From: UBA668 sp031366885
GTDB taxonomy: Bacteria; Actinomycetota; Acidimicrobiia; Acidimicrobiales; Ilumatobacteraceae
Reading direction: 5' to 3'
Assembly (NCBI GenBank): GCA_031366885.1
Contig: JANLPB010000109.1
Span: 1 to 18,757, forward strand
DNA: 18,757 nt
The position numbers and the translations under genes are program-made. This document shows, piece after piece, positions 9,718 through 16,726 of this stretch. The notes beneath the pieces were generated by a model that searched no databases, had not been told where the DNA came from, and saw nothing but the letters and a program-made list of their open reading frames with translations. Each line of letters begins with the position of its first letter. The stretch's first letter is position 1.

Positions 9718-11250
9718 CTATGACATGCGGCGCTGGGCCGTCATGCGGCGGGCGGCAGGCACTGCCGACAGCAACGCCGCAGCCTTGTTGCGGCACTCGA
9801 GATCTTCCTCGTCCGGGATGGAGTCAGCGACTATGCCGGCACCAGCTTGGAACGATGCCCCGTGCGCCCCGACGAACATGGTGCGAATGGCGAGCGCGGT
9901 ATCCAGGTTGCCGCTGAAGTCGACATAGCCCACGACGCCCGCGTACGGCCCACGCTTCACCGGTTCGAGGGCATCGATGATCTCCATCGCGCGTACCTTC
10001 GGCGCGCCACTCACCGTGCCGGCGGGCAGCGTTGCACGCAGCACGTCGATGGCGGTCTTGCCCTCCACCAGCTCGCCCGTCACCTGCGAGGTGAGGTGCA
10101 TCACATGGCTGTAGCGCTCAAGACTCATCAGCTCGGTGACCTGCACGGTGCCGAACTTGGCGACGCGGCCAACGTCGTTGCGAGCAAGGTCGACCAGCAT
10201 GATGTGCTCGGCGACTTCCTTCGGATTTTCTTTCAGCTCGCCGGCCATGCGACGGTCGTCGTCGTCATTGCGACCGCGGCGGCGGGTGCCGGCGATCGGT
10301 CGGCTGACCACCGTACGACCCAGGACTTTCACCATCGGCTCGGGCGAGCTGCCCGCGATGGTGATGTCGGGGTGGCGCAGAAAGTACATGTACGGGCTTG
10401 GGTTCACCTGCCGCAACACTCGGTAAAAATCGAACGGGTCGGCCTGCAGGTCGATGTCGTAGCGCTGCGCAAGCACGACTTGGAAAATGTCGCCGGCGAG
10501 AATGTGTTCCTTGGCCACCTCTACGGCCTGCTGATAGACGCCGTCAGACATCGAGCTGCGCACCTGCGGCGCCATTTCGTCGGGCAGCGGTGGCTCGGCC
10601 GCTGGAGCGGACAGCGGCATCGCCAACTTGTCGACGGCCCGCTGCGCACGCAGACAGGCAGCGTCGTATTCGCGGTCGATATCGGCGGTGCCCATGTCGA
10701 GCACCGGCACGCTCTCGATGAGGTACACGCGCTGACGCCAGTGGTCGAAGGCCGCAAGCGAACCAATAATGCTCATCACGGCATCCGGTAGCCGGCGGTC
10801 GTCCATCGGGACGTCAGGAAGCCGTTCCACCTCACGTACTACGTCGTAACCGAGGTACCCCATCACGCCACCTTGCAACGGCGGAAGGTCGGGGATGATT
10901 GGCGCGCGGTAGGCAGCGATGATCGCGTCAAGGGCCGCCAACATGCCCTGATCCAGCGGGATCTGGGCACTGAGATGCTGCCCCTTGATCTCGATGAGCC
11001 CGTCGCGTAGCTCGAGCGTCGCAACCGGATCATGACCGACGAAGCTGTAGCGAGCCCAGCGCTCGGCATGCTCGACGGACTCCAGCAGGAAGCCTTCGCC
11101 GTCGCCCACCAGCTTCAGATACGCCGCCACGGGCGTCTCCAGATCCCCCAGCACCTCGGCCCACAACGGCACGACCGTGTGCTCAGCCGCCAGCGCGTGG
11201 AACTCTTCGCGGCTGGGCCGCATCGTTGCGGTCACGCCCGCGACATTCAC
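9718..11250 (-). CDS. trpE: Anthranilate synthase component I
   Basis: TrpE converts chorismate and ammonia (from the TrpG glutaminase, not in this window) to anthranilate, the first step of tryptophan synthesis. Motifs numbered from the GTG at 11250 (510 aa): FLLES (54-58) and NPSPYM (283-288) form the tryptophan feedback site; chorismate-binding elements include SSPEPMVKV, SRPIAGTRRRG, VDLARNDVGRVA, the H386 region (SHVMHLTS) and ATLPAGTVSGAPKVRAMEII. Both feedback motifs are intact, so allosteric inhibition by tryptophan is expected. The open frame extends to 11433, but that stretch lies inside hisI and reads as a low-complexity Arg-rich shadow. GTG 11250 forms a GTGA overlap with the hisI stop, the coupling used elsewhere here. 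ATG 11223 (MRPSREEF, 501 aa) is the alternative start. Confidence 0.95.
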   Translation of the reverse strand: MNVAGVTATMRPSREEFHALAAEHTVVPLWAEVLGDLETPVAAYLKLVGDGEGFLLESVEHAERWARYSFVGHDPVATLELRDGLIEIKGQHLSAQIPLDQGMLAALDAIIAAYRAPIIPDLPPLQGGVMGYLGYDVVREVERLPDVPMDDRRLPDAVMSIIGSLAAFDHWRQRVYLIESVPVLDMGTADIDREYDAACLRAQRAVDKLAMPLSAPAAEPPLPDEMAPQVRSSMSDGVYQQAVEVAKEHILAGDIFQVVLAQRYDIDLQADPFDFYRVLRQVNPSPYMYFLRHPDITIAGSSPEPMVKVLGRTVVSRPIAGTRRRGRNDDDDRRMAGELKENPKEVAEHIMLVDLARNDVGRVAKFGTVQVTELMSLERYSHVMHLTSQVTGELVEGKTAIDVLRATLPAGTVSGAPKVRAMEIIDALEPVKRGPYAGVVGYVDFSGNLDTALAIRTMFVGAHGASFQAGAGIVADSIPDEEDLECRNKAAALLSAVPAARRMTAQRRMS

Positions 11251-11609
11251 GGCTGGGCGCCGAACGTTCGGTAGAAGCATGAGTACTCGCCGGTGTGGCA
11301 GGCGCCCTTGCCCTCTTGCTCCACAAGGAACAGCAGCGTGTCGCCGTCGCAGTCGTAGTAGCCCTCGCGCACGAACTGGCGGTCGCCGCTGGTGTCGCCC
11401 TTGCGCCACACTTCCTGGCGGCTTCGGCTCCAATAGACCATGCGACCCTCGGCCAACGTGGTGGCCAGAGTTGCGGCGTTCATCCAGGCCATCATTAGCA
11501 CCGCACGCGTGTGTACGTCCTGCGCGATGACCGGCACCAGTCCGTTGCTGTCATATTTGACGGCTGCCAGTTGTTCCGGGCTCGCGGACAAGGGGGTGAG
11601 ATCTGGCAT
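11247..11609 (-). CDS. hisI: Phosphoribosyl-AMP cyclohydrolase
   Basis: HisI opens the ring of phosphoribosyl-AMP in step three of histidine synthesis. The 120-residue protein is the monofunctional form with no HisE domain. Conserved motifs are VLMMAWMN (about 37-44), YWSRSRQEVWRKGDTSG (59-75), and the metal-binding segment DCDGD (86-90) with ACHTGEYSCF (103-112), supplying C87, C104, H105 and C111. I take ATG 11609, which has GAAGG 7 nt upstream; the adjacent GTG 11612 would add one residue. This is one of few starts here with a plausible Shine-Dalgarno site and no -10-like hexamer, consistent with being internal to a transcript from the bmt-like gene. trpE is coupled downstream by GTGA overlap. 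Confidence 0.95.
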   Translation of the reverse strand: MPDLTPLSASPEQLAAVKYDSNGLVPVIAQDVHTRAVLMMAWMNAATLATTLAEGRMVYWSRSRQEVWRKGDTSGDRQFVREGYYDCDGDTLLFLVEQEGKGACHTGEYSCFYRTFGAQP

Positions 11610-11630
11610 CACGGAGCCTTCGTCGGCGCG

Positions 11631-12623
11631 TTAGCCGCGTGAGCGACGAGTGCGCCGCTCAGCCGTCTCGGCTGGAACCGAATTGGTAAGCGGGCCAATC
11701 TGGTCAATGATGGCCTCCAGCGACGGGCGCGTGCCGGGCGTATACAAGTCGATGGCGGCACGCATCGACGCCAAGTGTTCCGGGCTGGTTCCGCAGCATC
11801 CACCAACAATCTGCGCGCCGGCATCGATGGCCATCGTCGCGTATTTCGCCATCAGCTCGGGCGTGCCGGTGTAGACGATCTCGGTTCCGACGAAGTGTGG
11901 GACGCCGCAGTTGCCCTTGCTGACCAATGGGTGCGGCGAGCCGTCCATCTCCAAGAGCGTGACCAGAATGTCGGAGGCGCCGACGCCGCAGTTGGCGCCC
12001 ATTGCGAGGGGCGGCACCGGCTCGTCGGCGAGCGTCTGAGCCATTGCGCCAGGCATCAGACCCATCATGGTGCGACCGGCGGTGTCGTACGAGCAGGTGA
12101 CCACGTATGGCATGCCGCCTTCAATTGCAGCCGTGACCGCCGCGTGCACTTCCTCGGGCGACGACATGGTTTCGATCCAGGCAACATCGGCGCCGCCATC
12201 ACGCAAGCCTCGAATCTCGTCGGCAAATGACGCAACCGCGGCGTCGTGGTTCAGGGCGCCCATCGGCTCGAACAGCTCGCCGGTGGGGCCGACCGAGCCA
12301 GCCACGACGACGGGACGCGGTGAGGCATCGGCTACCCGACGGGCCAGTTCAGCGGCACCCTTCGCCAGCTCGTACGTGCGCGCCTGGGCGTTGTGCAACT
12401 TGAGACGATGCGGGTTACAACCGAAGGTGTTGGTGAGGATGATGTCGGCGCCCGCGTCGACGAACTGCTGGTGCAGCTCCATGACATCGTCGGGACGATC
12501 GGTGACCCAAAATTCCGGTGGCTCACCAGGCCCGAGGCCGTTCATCATGTAGTTGGTGCCGGTGGCACCATCGGCAAGCAGGACGTTGCCTGTAGCCAGA
12601 AGGTCGGAGAGCGAAGTACGCAT
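11631..12623 (-). CDS. Homocysteine S-methyltransferase, betaine-homocysteine methyltransferase (Bmt)-like
   Basis: A 330-residue cytoplasmic methyltransferase of the zinc-dependent homocysteine-binding (BHMT/MetH N-terminal) family, expected to move a methyl group to homocysteine to give methionine. Motifs are LLADGATGTN (15-24), FVDAGADIILTNTFG (54-68), VAGSVGPTGELFEP (107-120), ETMSS, the first zinc cysteine C212 in GANCGVG, and the zinc pair C276/C277 in GGCCGTSPEH. From memory it resembles alphaproteobacterial betaine-homocysteine methyltransferase (Bmt) more than MetH or MmuM; the methyl donor (glycine betaine or other) is inference. The frame runs to 12788 but overlaps the aldo/keto reductase there. 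ATG 12623 is the start, with TAACCT 7 nt upstream. It lies 23 nt after the reductase stop and 21 nt before hisI. Confidence 0.88.
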   Translation of the reverse strand: MRTSLSDLLATGNVLLADGATGTNYMMNGLGPGEPPEFWVTDRPDDVMELHQQFVDAGADIILTNTFGCNPHRLKLHNAQARTYELAKGAAELARRVADASPRPVVVAGSVGPTGELFEPMGALNHDAAVASFADEIRGLRDGGADVAWIETMSSPEEVHAAVTAAIEGGMPYVVTCSYDTAGRTMMGLMPGAMAQTLADEPVPPLAMGANCGVGASDILVTLLEMDGSPHPLVSKGNCGVPHFVGTEIVYTGTPELMAKYATMAIDAGAQIVGGCCGTSPEHLASMRAAIDLYTPGTRPSLEAIIDQIGPLTNSVPAETAERRTRRSRG

Positions 12624-12636
12624 TGACGCCAGGTTA
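12624..12636 (-). promoter_or_regulatory. Putative internal leaderless promoter of the bmt-like gene
   Basis: TAACCT (minus strand, 12636 to 12631) is followed by 7 nt and ATG 12623. A GAGGG element just upstream is 13 nt from the ATG, too far for a good ribosome site. This suggests that bmt-like-hisI-trpE can be transcribed separately from the genes upstream. Confidence 0.5.
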
Positions 12637-12646
12637 CCCTCGCGCC

Positions 12647-13621
12647 TCAGGCGACAGCGTGCTCGATTTGCTCCATCACCTCGGGGGTCAGGGCGCTCAG
12701 CACGTCGAGGGACTCGAAGTTCTCCACCACTTGACTGGCGCGGCTGGCTCCGGTGATGACGGTGGACACGTGCGGGTTGGCGGCGCACCAGGCAATCGAC
12801 AACTGCGCGAGCGAACAGCCCAGCTGGGCCGCGATCGGCCGCAAAAGCTCGACCTTGGCGGCCGAGGCCGGGTCAGTGATGCGCTCGGCAAGCCACTCGT
12901 AACCGGGCAACGCGCCGCGACTGTCGTCGGGCACGCCGTCCTTGTATTTGCCGGTAAGAAGACCGCTGGCAAGCGGGCTCCAGATGGTGGTGCCCAGGCC
13001 GATGTCGTCGTACAGGCGGGCGAATTCCTTCTCCACCTTGTCGCGAGTGAGCAGGTTGTACTGCGGCTGCTCCATCACCGGCTTGTGCAGGTGGTGCTTG
13101 TCGGCGATGTCCCACGCCGCGCGAATCTCGTCGGCGGTCCACTCGCTGGAGCCCCAGTAGAGGGCCTTGCCCTGCGTGATCATGTCACTCATTGCCCACA
13201 CCGTCTCCTCGATGGGTGTGTTCGGATCAGCGCGGTGGCAGTAGACGAGGTCGATGAAGTCCAGCTGCATGCGCTCGAGCGAGCCGTCGATCGCGTGCGC
13301 CAGGTACTTGCGGTTCAAGGTGTTGCGCATGTTGCGCATGTTGCCGTTGAGGCCCCAGAAGAACTTGGTGCTCACGACATACGACTCGCGCTTCCAGCCC
13401 AGCTCCTTGATGGCGCGTCCCATTTGGCCTTCGCTGCCGCCGCCGGCGTATGCCTCGGCATTGTCGAAGAAGTTGCAGCCTGCGTCGTAGGCAGCCGACA
13501 TGCACTCCAATGCCATCGCGTCGCCGAGCTGGTTGTCGAACGTGACCCAGGACCCGAAGGAGAGCACGGACACTTGCAAGCCGCTGCGACCGAGCCGGCG
13601 ATACTGCATCTTTGAAGCCAT
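12647..13621 (-). CDS. Aldo/keto reductase, Kv-beta (AKR6)-like
   Basis: A 324-residue NADPH-type aldo/keto reductase with a TIM-barrel fold. The sequence tracks the voltage-gated K+ channel beta-subunit (AKR6) group: YRRLGRSGLQVS, SFGSWVTF, RADPNTPIEETV, WSPLASGLLTGKY, RGALPGYEWL and TGASRASQVVEN. The catalytic tetrad is complete: D53, Y58, K86 and H129 (in YCHRADPNTP). Animal Kv-beta has Asn at the last position, so the bacterial protein is expected to be a fully active reductase. The insert after K86 holds a small internal repeat (MRNMRN). It starts at ATG 13621, with TACAGT 6 nt upstream, so it probably has its own leaderless promoter. The substrate is unknown. It sits between two homocysteine methyltransferase genes within the his block. 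Confidence 0.93.
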   Translation of the reverse strand: MASKMQYRRLGRSGLQVSVLSFGSWVTFDNQLGDAMALECMSAAYDAGCNFFDNAEAYAGGGSEGQMGRAIKELGWKRESYVVSTKFFWGLNGNMRNMRNTLNRKYLAHAIDGSLERMQLDFIDLVYCHRADPNTPIEETVWAMSDMITQGKALYWGSSEWTADEIRAAWDIADKHHLHKPVMEQPQYNLLTRDKVEKEFARLYDDIGLGTTIWSPLASGLLTGKYKDGVPDDSRGALPGYEWLAERITDPASAAKVELLRPIAAQLGCSLAQLSIAWCAANPHVSTVITGASRASQVVENFESLDVLSALTPEVMEQIEHAVA

Positions 13622-13633
13622 ACGCCGACTGTA
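13622..13633 (-). promoter_or_regulatory. Putative leaderless promoter (-10) of the aldo/keto reductase gene
   Basis: TACAGT (minus strand, 13633 to 13628) is followed by exactly 6 nt and ATG 13621. The start has no Shine-Dalgarno site. The element lies downstream of the large palindrome, so this gene can be expressed independently of the his genes. Confidence 0.55.
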
Positions 13634-13645
13634 CCGGCGGGCCGC

Positions 13646-13659
13646 CTCGGTATGCCGAG
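13646..13659. repeat. Short hairpin upstream of the aldo/keto reductase promoter
   Basis: CTCGG (13646-13650) and CCGAG (13655-13659) are perfect 5-bp arms with a 4-nt loop (TATG). It stands between the large palindrome and the TACAGT element. It could assist termination of the his-mmuM transcript or be incidental. Confidence 0.3.
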
Positions 13660-13667
13660 TCGAGTCC

Positions 13668-13735
13668 TTTGGCTCCGAACTTTGAATTCGATGGTCGCTA
13701 CGTACGAACCATTGAATTCAACGTTCGGGACCGAA
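13668..13735. repeat. 68-bp imperfect palindrome after mmuM
   Basis: A large inverted repeat fills the space just after the mmuM stop codon (13736-13738). In the 54-bp core (13675-13728) 22 of 27 symmetric base pairs match about an axis between 13701 and 13702. The best arms are TTGAATTCGATGGT (13682-13695) and ACCATTGAATTCAA (13708-13721), with one mismatch, flanked by CCGAAC/GTTCGG; the centre is TACGTA. Outer arms continue with lower identity to 13668 and 13735. The central 40 bp are about 60% A+T, unlike the GC-rich surroundings. No T tract follows on the minus strand. Possible roles are terminator or 3'-stabiliser for his-mmuM mRNA, an operator, or a remnant of a small palindromic mobile repeat. 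Confidence 0.8.
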
Positions 13736-14608
13736 TCAATGCGCGGTGCGGAGCGCAGCCAGTGCTGCGATCCCGGCGGTGCCGACTCCGCAGCAGCCGC
13801 CGATGAGGCGGGCTCCGGCGGCCAGCCAAGACGGCACCAAACCTGGGAGCTCGACGCCGCCCGTGGCGCCCGACCAGCACTTGTGGTCACCGTCCCACGT
13901 TGCCCCGTGGTTGGGATAGACGACAAGCGGCAACGAGCTGTTCACCGAATTCAGCAGCGGTTGCACGAACCCGGGAGCGGTGCAGTTGACCCCCACCGCG
14001 GACAGCGCCGGTGCCACCGTCGCGACCGCGGCGGCAAACACGTCTCCGCTGCACGTGTGCGTCGGATCAGCGCAGGTGAAGGTCAGCCACGCCGGCGCGT
14101 CGGTGAGCGCTCGCAGTTCTTCCACCACGATCTCCGCTTCGGCGAGTGACGGAATCGTTTCGATGGCGAAGAGGTCTGGGGCGGTGTCCACCAGCACCGC
14201 AAGCCGAGCCCGATGGAACGCACGTACCTCTGACCACGTGGCCGCGTAGTGACCGCTGTACTCGCTGCCGTCGCCGAGGTACGCCCCGAACGGCCCGACC
14301 GAGCAGGCGACGATGGACGGCTCTGCAGCACGAGCGACCGCCGTCGTCGACGCCAGCAGTCGACGCGCCTCGGTGGCGTTGAGGCCGGCCGCGACGAACC
14401 CCGGTTCGCTGGCCTGATAGCTGGAGGTGATGACAACGTCGGCCCCGGCATCGACATACCGACGGTGCGCTGCGGTGATGACTTCAGGCCGGTCGATCAG
14501 CACCGCCGCGGTCCACAACAGACCCGCCGGGCGCTCACCCATCTCCTCCAGCACCGTCGAGAGCCCGCCGTCGATCAGCGTGAACGGCGAGCGAAGAAGG
14601 GCGGTCAT
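13736..14608 (-). CDS. mmuM: Homocysteine S-methyltransferase, MmuM-like
   Basis: A 290-residue zinc-dependent homocysteine methyltransferase. MmuM-type enzymes use S-methylmethionine (or S-adenosylmethionine) to methylate homocysteine to methionine without B12. Motifs are LIDGGLSTVLEEMG (11-24), YVDAGADVVITSSYQAS (51-67), the MmuM-typical SVGPFGAYLGDGSEYSG (103-119), zinc cysteine C209 in GVNCTAP and the pair C272/C273 in GGCCG. The SEYxG motif separates it from the Bmt-like paralogue at 11631-12623. Its start ATG 14608 overlaps the hisF stop as ATGA, making it the last member of the tightly coupled hisC-B-H-A-F chain. A large palindrome follows its stop immediately. No S-methylmethionine permease (MmuP) is in the window, so the physiological donor is uncertain. 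Confidence 0.9.
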   Translation of the reverse strand: MTALLRSPFTLIDGGLSTVLEEMGERPAGLLWTAAVLIDRPEVITAAHRRYVDAGADVVITSSYQASEPGFVAAGLNATEARRLLASTTAVARAAEPSIVACSVGPFGAYLGDGSEYSGHYAATWSEVRAFHRARLAVLVDTAPDLFAIETIPSLAEAEIVVEELRALTDAPAWLTFTCADPTHTCSGDVFAAAVATVAPALSAVGVNCTAPGFVQPLLNSVNSSLPLVVYPNHGATWDGDHKCWSGATGGVELPGLVPSWLAAGARLIGGCCGVGTAGIAALAALRTAH

Positions 14609-15366
14609 GCCGGTCGCACCTGTACGCCCGCGGCGGCCATGACCGCCTTCGCTTCAGCGATGGTGTGCTCGCCGAAGTGGAAGATGCTGGCCGCCAGAAC
14701 ACCGGTGGCATGCCCCTCGACGACTCCCGCGGCGAGGTGGGCGAGCGTGCCGACGCCGCCGCTGGCGATCACGGGCACCCCGACAGCGTCGGCAACGCGA
14801 CGAGTCAGGTCCACGTCGAAACCCTCGCGGGTGCCGTCGCGATCCATCGACGTCAGCAGAATTTCCCCCGCACCCAGTGACGCCGCTCGCTCGGCCCACT
14901 CGATCGCATCGATTCCGGTCGGCGTTCGCCCACCATGTAGGTACACCTCGAAGCCACCCGCAGGCGTGCGTTTCGCATCGATCGCACACACGCAGCACTG
15001 GACACCGAACTCCGCGGCGATCTCGCGAATGAGGTCAGGACGCTGAACTGCCGCGGTGTTGACGCTGACCTTGTCGGCGCCGGCGCGCAGCATCAGGCGA
15101 GCATCGTCGGCGGTGCGGATGCCGCCGCCAACGGTGAACGGAATGAACACCTGCTCTGCCGTACGGGACACAACATCGACCATCGTCTCTCGGCCATCAG
15201 ATGAGGCCGTGATGTCGAGGAAGACCAGCTCATCAGCACCATCAGCGTCGTACTTCGCAGCCAACTCGACGGGGTCACCTGCGTCGCGCAGCCCCACGAA
15301 GTTGACGCCTTTCACCACGCGACCATGAGTGACGTCGAGGCACGGAATCACACGCGCCACTCTCAT
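14605..15366 (-). CDS. hisF: Imidazole glycerol phosphate synthase, cyclase subunit
   Basis: HisF is the cyclase half of the HisF-HisH synthase. It uses ammonia channelled from HisH to turn PRFAR into imidazole glycerol phosphate and AICAR. The 253-residue TIM barrel has catalytic D11 (IPCLDV) and D130 (CAIDAKR), phosphate-binding VGGGIR (79-84), and the late motifs MDRDGT and IASGGVG. The length is standard. The start ATG 15366 overlaps the hisA stop as ATGA, and the mmuM ATG overlaps its own stop in the same way. The partner HisH is two genes upstream in the same unit. Confidence 0.97.
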   Translation of the reverse strand: MRVARVIPCLDVTHGRVVKGVNFVGLRDAGDPVELAAKYDADGADELVFLDITASSDGRETMVDVVSRTAEQVFIPFTVGGGIRTADDARLMLRAGADKVSVNTAAVQRPDLIREIAAEFGVQCCVCAIDAKRTPAGGFEVYLHGGRTPTGIDAIEWAERAASLGAGEILLTSMDRDGTREGFDVDLTRRVADAVGVPVIASGGVGTLAHLAAGVVEGHATGVLAASIFHFGEHTIAEAKAVMAAAGVQVRPA

Positions 15367-16079
15367 CGGGCCAGCTCCTGTAGCGCCTGCGCGACGGTGA
15401 ACCGGCCTTCATACAAGGCCTTGCCGGAGATGACGCCGGTGATGCCGTTGACCGCTTTCAGTGCGGCCACGTCGGCCAAGGTGGCTACTCCCCCACTGGC
15501 AATGATCGGGATGGATGTCGCGCGCCCGGCGGCGCCCAAACCCTCGACATCGGGGCCGATGAGCATGCCGTCGCGAGCGATGTCGGTGATGACGAACACG
15601 GTGGCTGCCGGGAACCACTGCAGCGCGTCAGAGAGCCGCACACCGGAGCCTTGTGTCCAGCCGTGCACTGCAACCTCGCCGTTGCGATGGTCCAGGCCGA
15701 CAGCGACGTCGACGACTCCCGATGCGTCGGCAACCAGCTCTGGCCGGGCAACGGCCGCACTACCCATCACCACTCGCGCCACGCCCGCATCTGCGAGGGA
15801 CTGCGCGTCGGCGACACTGCGCACACCGCCACCTGTCTGAACGCGCGCCTGGCCGGCGACCGCACTGGCGATCGCCGCAACGACTGGTCGGTTGACCGGC
15901 GAGCCAGTGCGTGCTGCGTCGAGATCCACGACGTGAATCCACGTCGCTCCGGCCTCGGCGAACGCCAGCGCAACCGCAACCGGGTCGTCACCGTACGTCG
16001 TCTGGTCGTCATAGTCGCCTTGCCGCAAACGCACCACCTTGCCCTCGCGAAGGTCGATTGCCGGGTACAGATCGATCAC
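15363..16079 (-). CDS. hisA: ProFAR isomerase HisA
   Basis: HisA isomerises ProFAR to PRFAR in histidine synthesis. The 238-residue TIM barrel shows D9 (YPAIDLREGK), QTGGGVRS (81-88), GLDHRNGEVAVHGW (128-141), TDIARDGML (165-173) and IASGGVA. Many actinobacteria instead have the bifunctional PriA (HisA plus TrpF), whose loop typically reads LSGGIRD with a key Ser. Here that position is the glycine of a classical HisA QxGGGVRS motif, and the WxTDGGDL stretch of PriA is absent, so a monofunctional HisA is more likely. The start is GTG 16079, a GTGA overlap with the hisH stop; the stop overlaps the hisF ATG. Confidence 0.95.
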   Translation of the reverse strand: MIDLYPAIDLREGKVVRLRQGDYDDQTTYGDDPVAVALAFAEAGATWIHVVDLDAARTGSPVNRPVVAAIASAVAGQARVQTGGGVRSVADAQSLADAGVARVVMGSAAVARPELVADASGVVDVAVGLDHRNGEVAVHGWTQGSGVRLSDALQWFPAATVFVITDIARDGMLIGPDVEGLGAAGRATSIPIIASGGVATLADVAALKAVNGITGVISGKALYEGRFTVAQALQELAR

Positions 16080-16726
16080 GACGTCGCCTCAGCCGCTGGT
16101 TGCAGCAAATGCACGAAGTTGCTCAGCAGTGCAAGACCCGCGGGGCCCGACTTTTCGGGGTGGAACTGGGTCGCGAACACGTTGTCGAGGCGGAAGGCAG
16201 CATTGACCGTGCCGCCATATCGGCACGTCGCGGCAACGACTGTCGGCTCGGCGGGGACCCCGTGCAGTGAGTGCACGAAGTACATCCACGGGTGTTCGCC
16301 GAGCCCGTCGAAGATCGGGTCGGCCTGAACCAGATCGAGCTGGTTCCATTGCATCTGCGGGCGTGGAAGCTGATCCGATATCCACTCGATGGAGCCATCG
16401 ATGACGCCGAGCCCCACCGCAGAGTCGTCCTCGGCACTGCGATTGAAAAGCATCTGCATTCCCACGCAGATGCCCATGAACGGGCGCCCGGACGACACCG
16501 CATCGAGCACGACATGTTCCAAGTTGGCGGCGCGTAACGCGTTCATGCACGCACCAAACGCTCCGACGCCGGGCAGTACAACCGCTGCCGCGTCGGCCAC
16601 GAGACCGGCGTCGGCCGTGAGGCGTGCATCGGCCCCGCAGTGCTGTAGCGCCTTCTGCGCGGAGCGCAGATTGCCGATGCCGTAGTCGAGTACTGCCACC
16701 AACGGGCCTTGGGAACCGGTGGTCAC
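16076..16726 (-). CDS. hisH: Imidazole glycerol phosphate synthase, glutamine amidotransferase subunit
   Basis: HisH hydrolyses glutamine and passes ammonia to HisF. The class I amidotransferase triad is C87 (MGICVGMQ), H189 and E191 (QFHPEKSG); the N-terminus AVLDYGIGNLRSAQKAL and oxyanion-strand motif LPGVGAFG (51-58) are typical, as is MYFVHSLHGVP. The length is 216 aa. The open frame extends to 16963, but that part lies within hisB and is not family-like. GTG 16726 is chosen because it gives a GTGA overlap with the hisB stop and places the conserved N-terminus correctly. It is coupled downstream to hisA. Confidence 0.96.
   Translation of the reverse strand: MTTGSQGPLVAVLDYGIGNLRSAQKALQHCGADARLTADAGLVADAAAVVLPGVGAFGACMNALRAANLEHVVLDAVSSGRPFMGICVGMQMLFNRSAEDDSAVGLGVIDGSIEWISDQLPRPQMQWNQLDLVQADPIFDGLGEHPWMYFVHSLHGVPAEPTVVAATCRYGGTVNAAFRLDNVFATQFHPEKSGPAGLALLSNFVHLLQPAAEATS

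Noticed and set aside
11251..11433. N-terminal extension of the trpE frame
   Set aside because: It lies inside hisI and translates to an Arg/Pro-rich shadow; the GTG at 11250 overlapping the hisI stop is a better start.
12624..12788. N-terminal extension of the bmt-like frame
   Set aside because: It overlaps the 3' end of the aldo/keto reductase and is Arg-rich shadow sequence; ATG 12623 begins the conserved domain.
13313..13345. Small tandem repeat coding for MRNMRN in the aldo/keto reductase
   Set aside because: Only about two copies of 9 nt, in a variable loop after K86; not a meaningful repeat array.
12623..13615. A 330-codon plus-strand frame opposite the aldo/keto reductase
   Set aside because: Nearly coextensive with the reductase on the opposite strand, which has an intact catalytic tetrad; the plus-strand translation resembles no family.
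15363..16079. Possibility that hisA is the bifunctional PriA (HisA/TrpF)
   Set aside because: The loop has a classical QxGGGVRS motif rather than the PriA-type SGGIRD, and PriA's WxTDGGDL stretch is absent. This is judged from motifs only.
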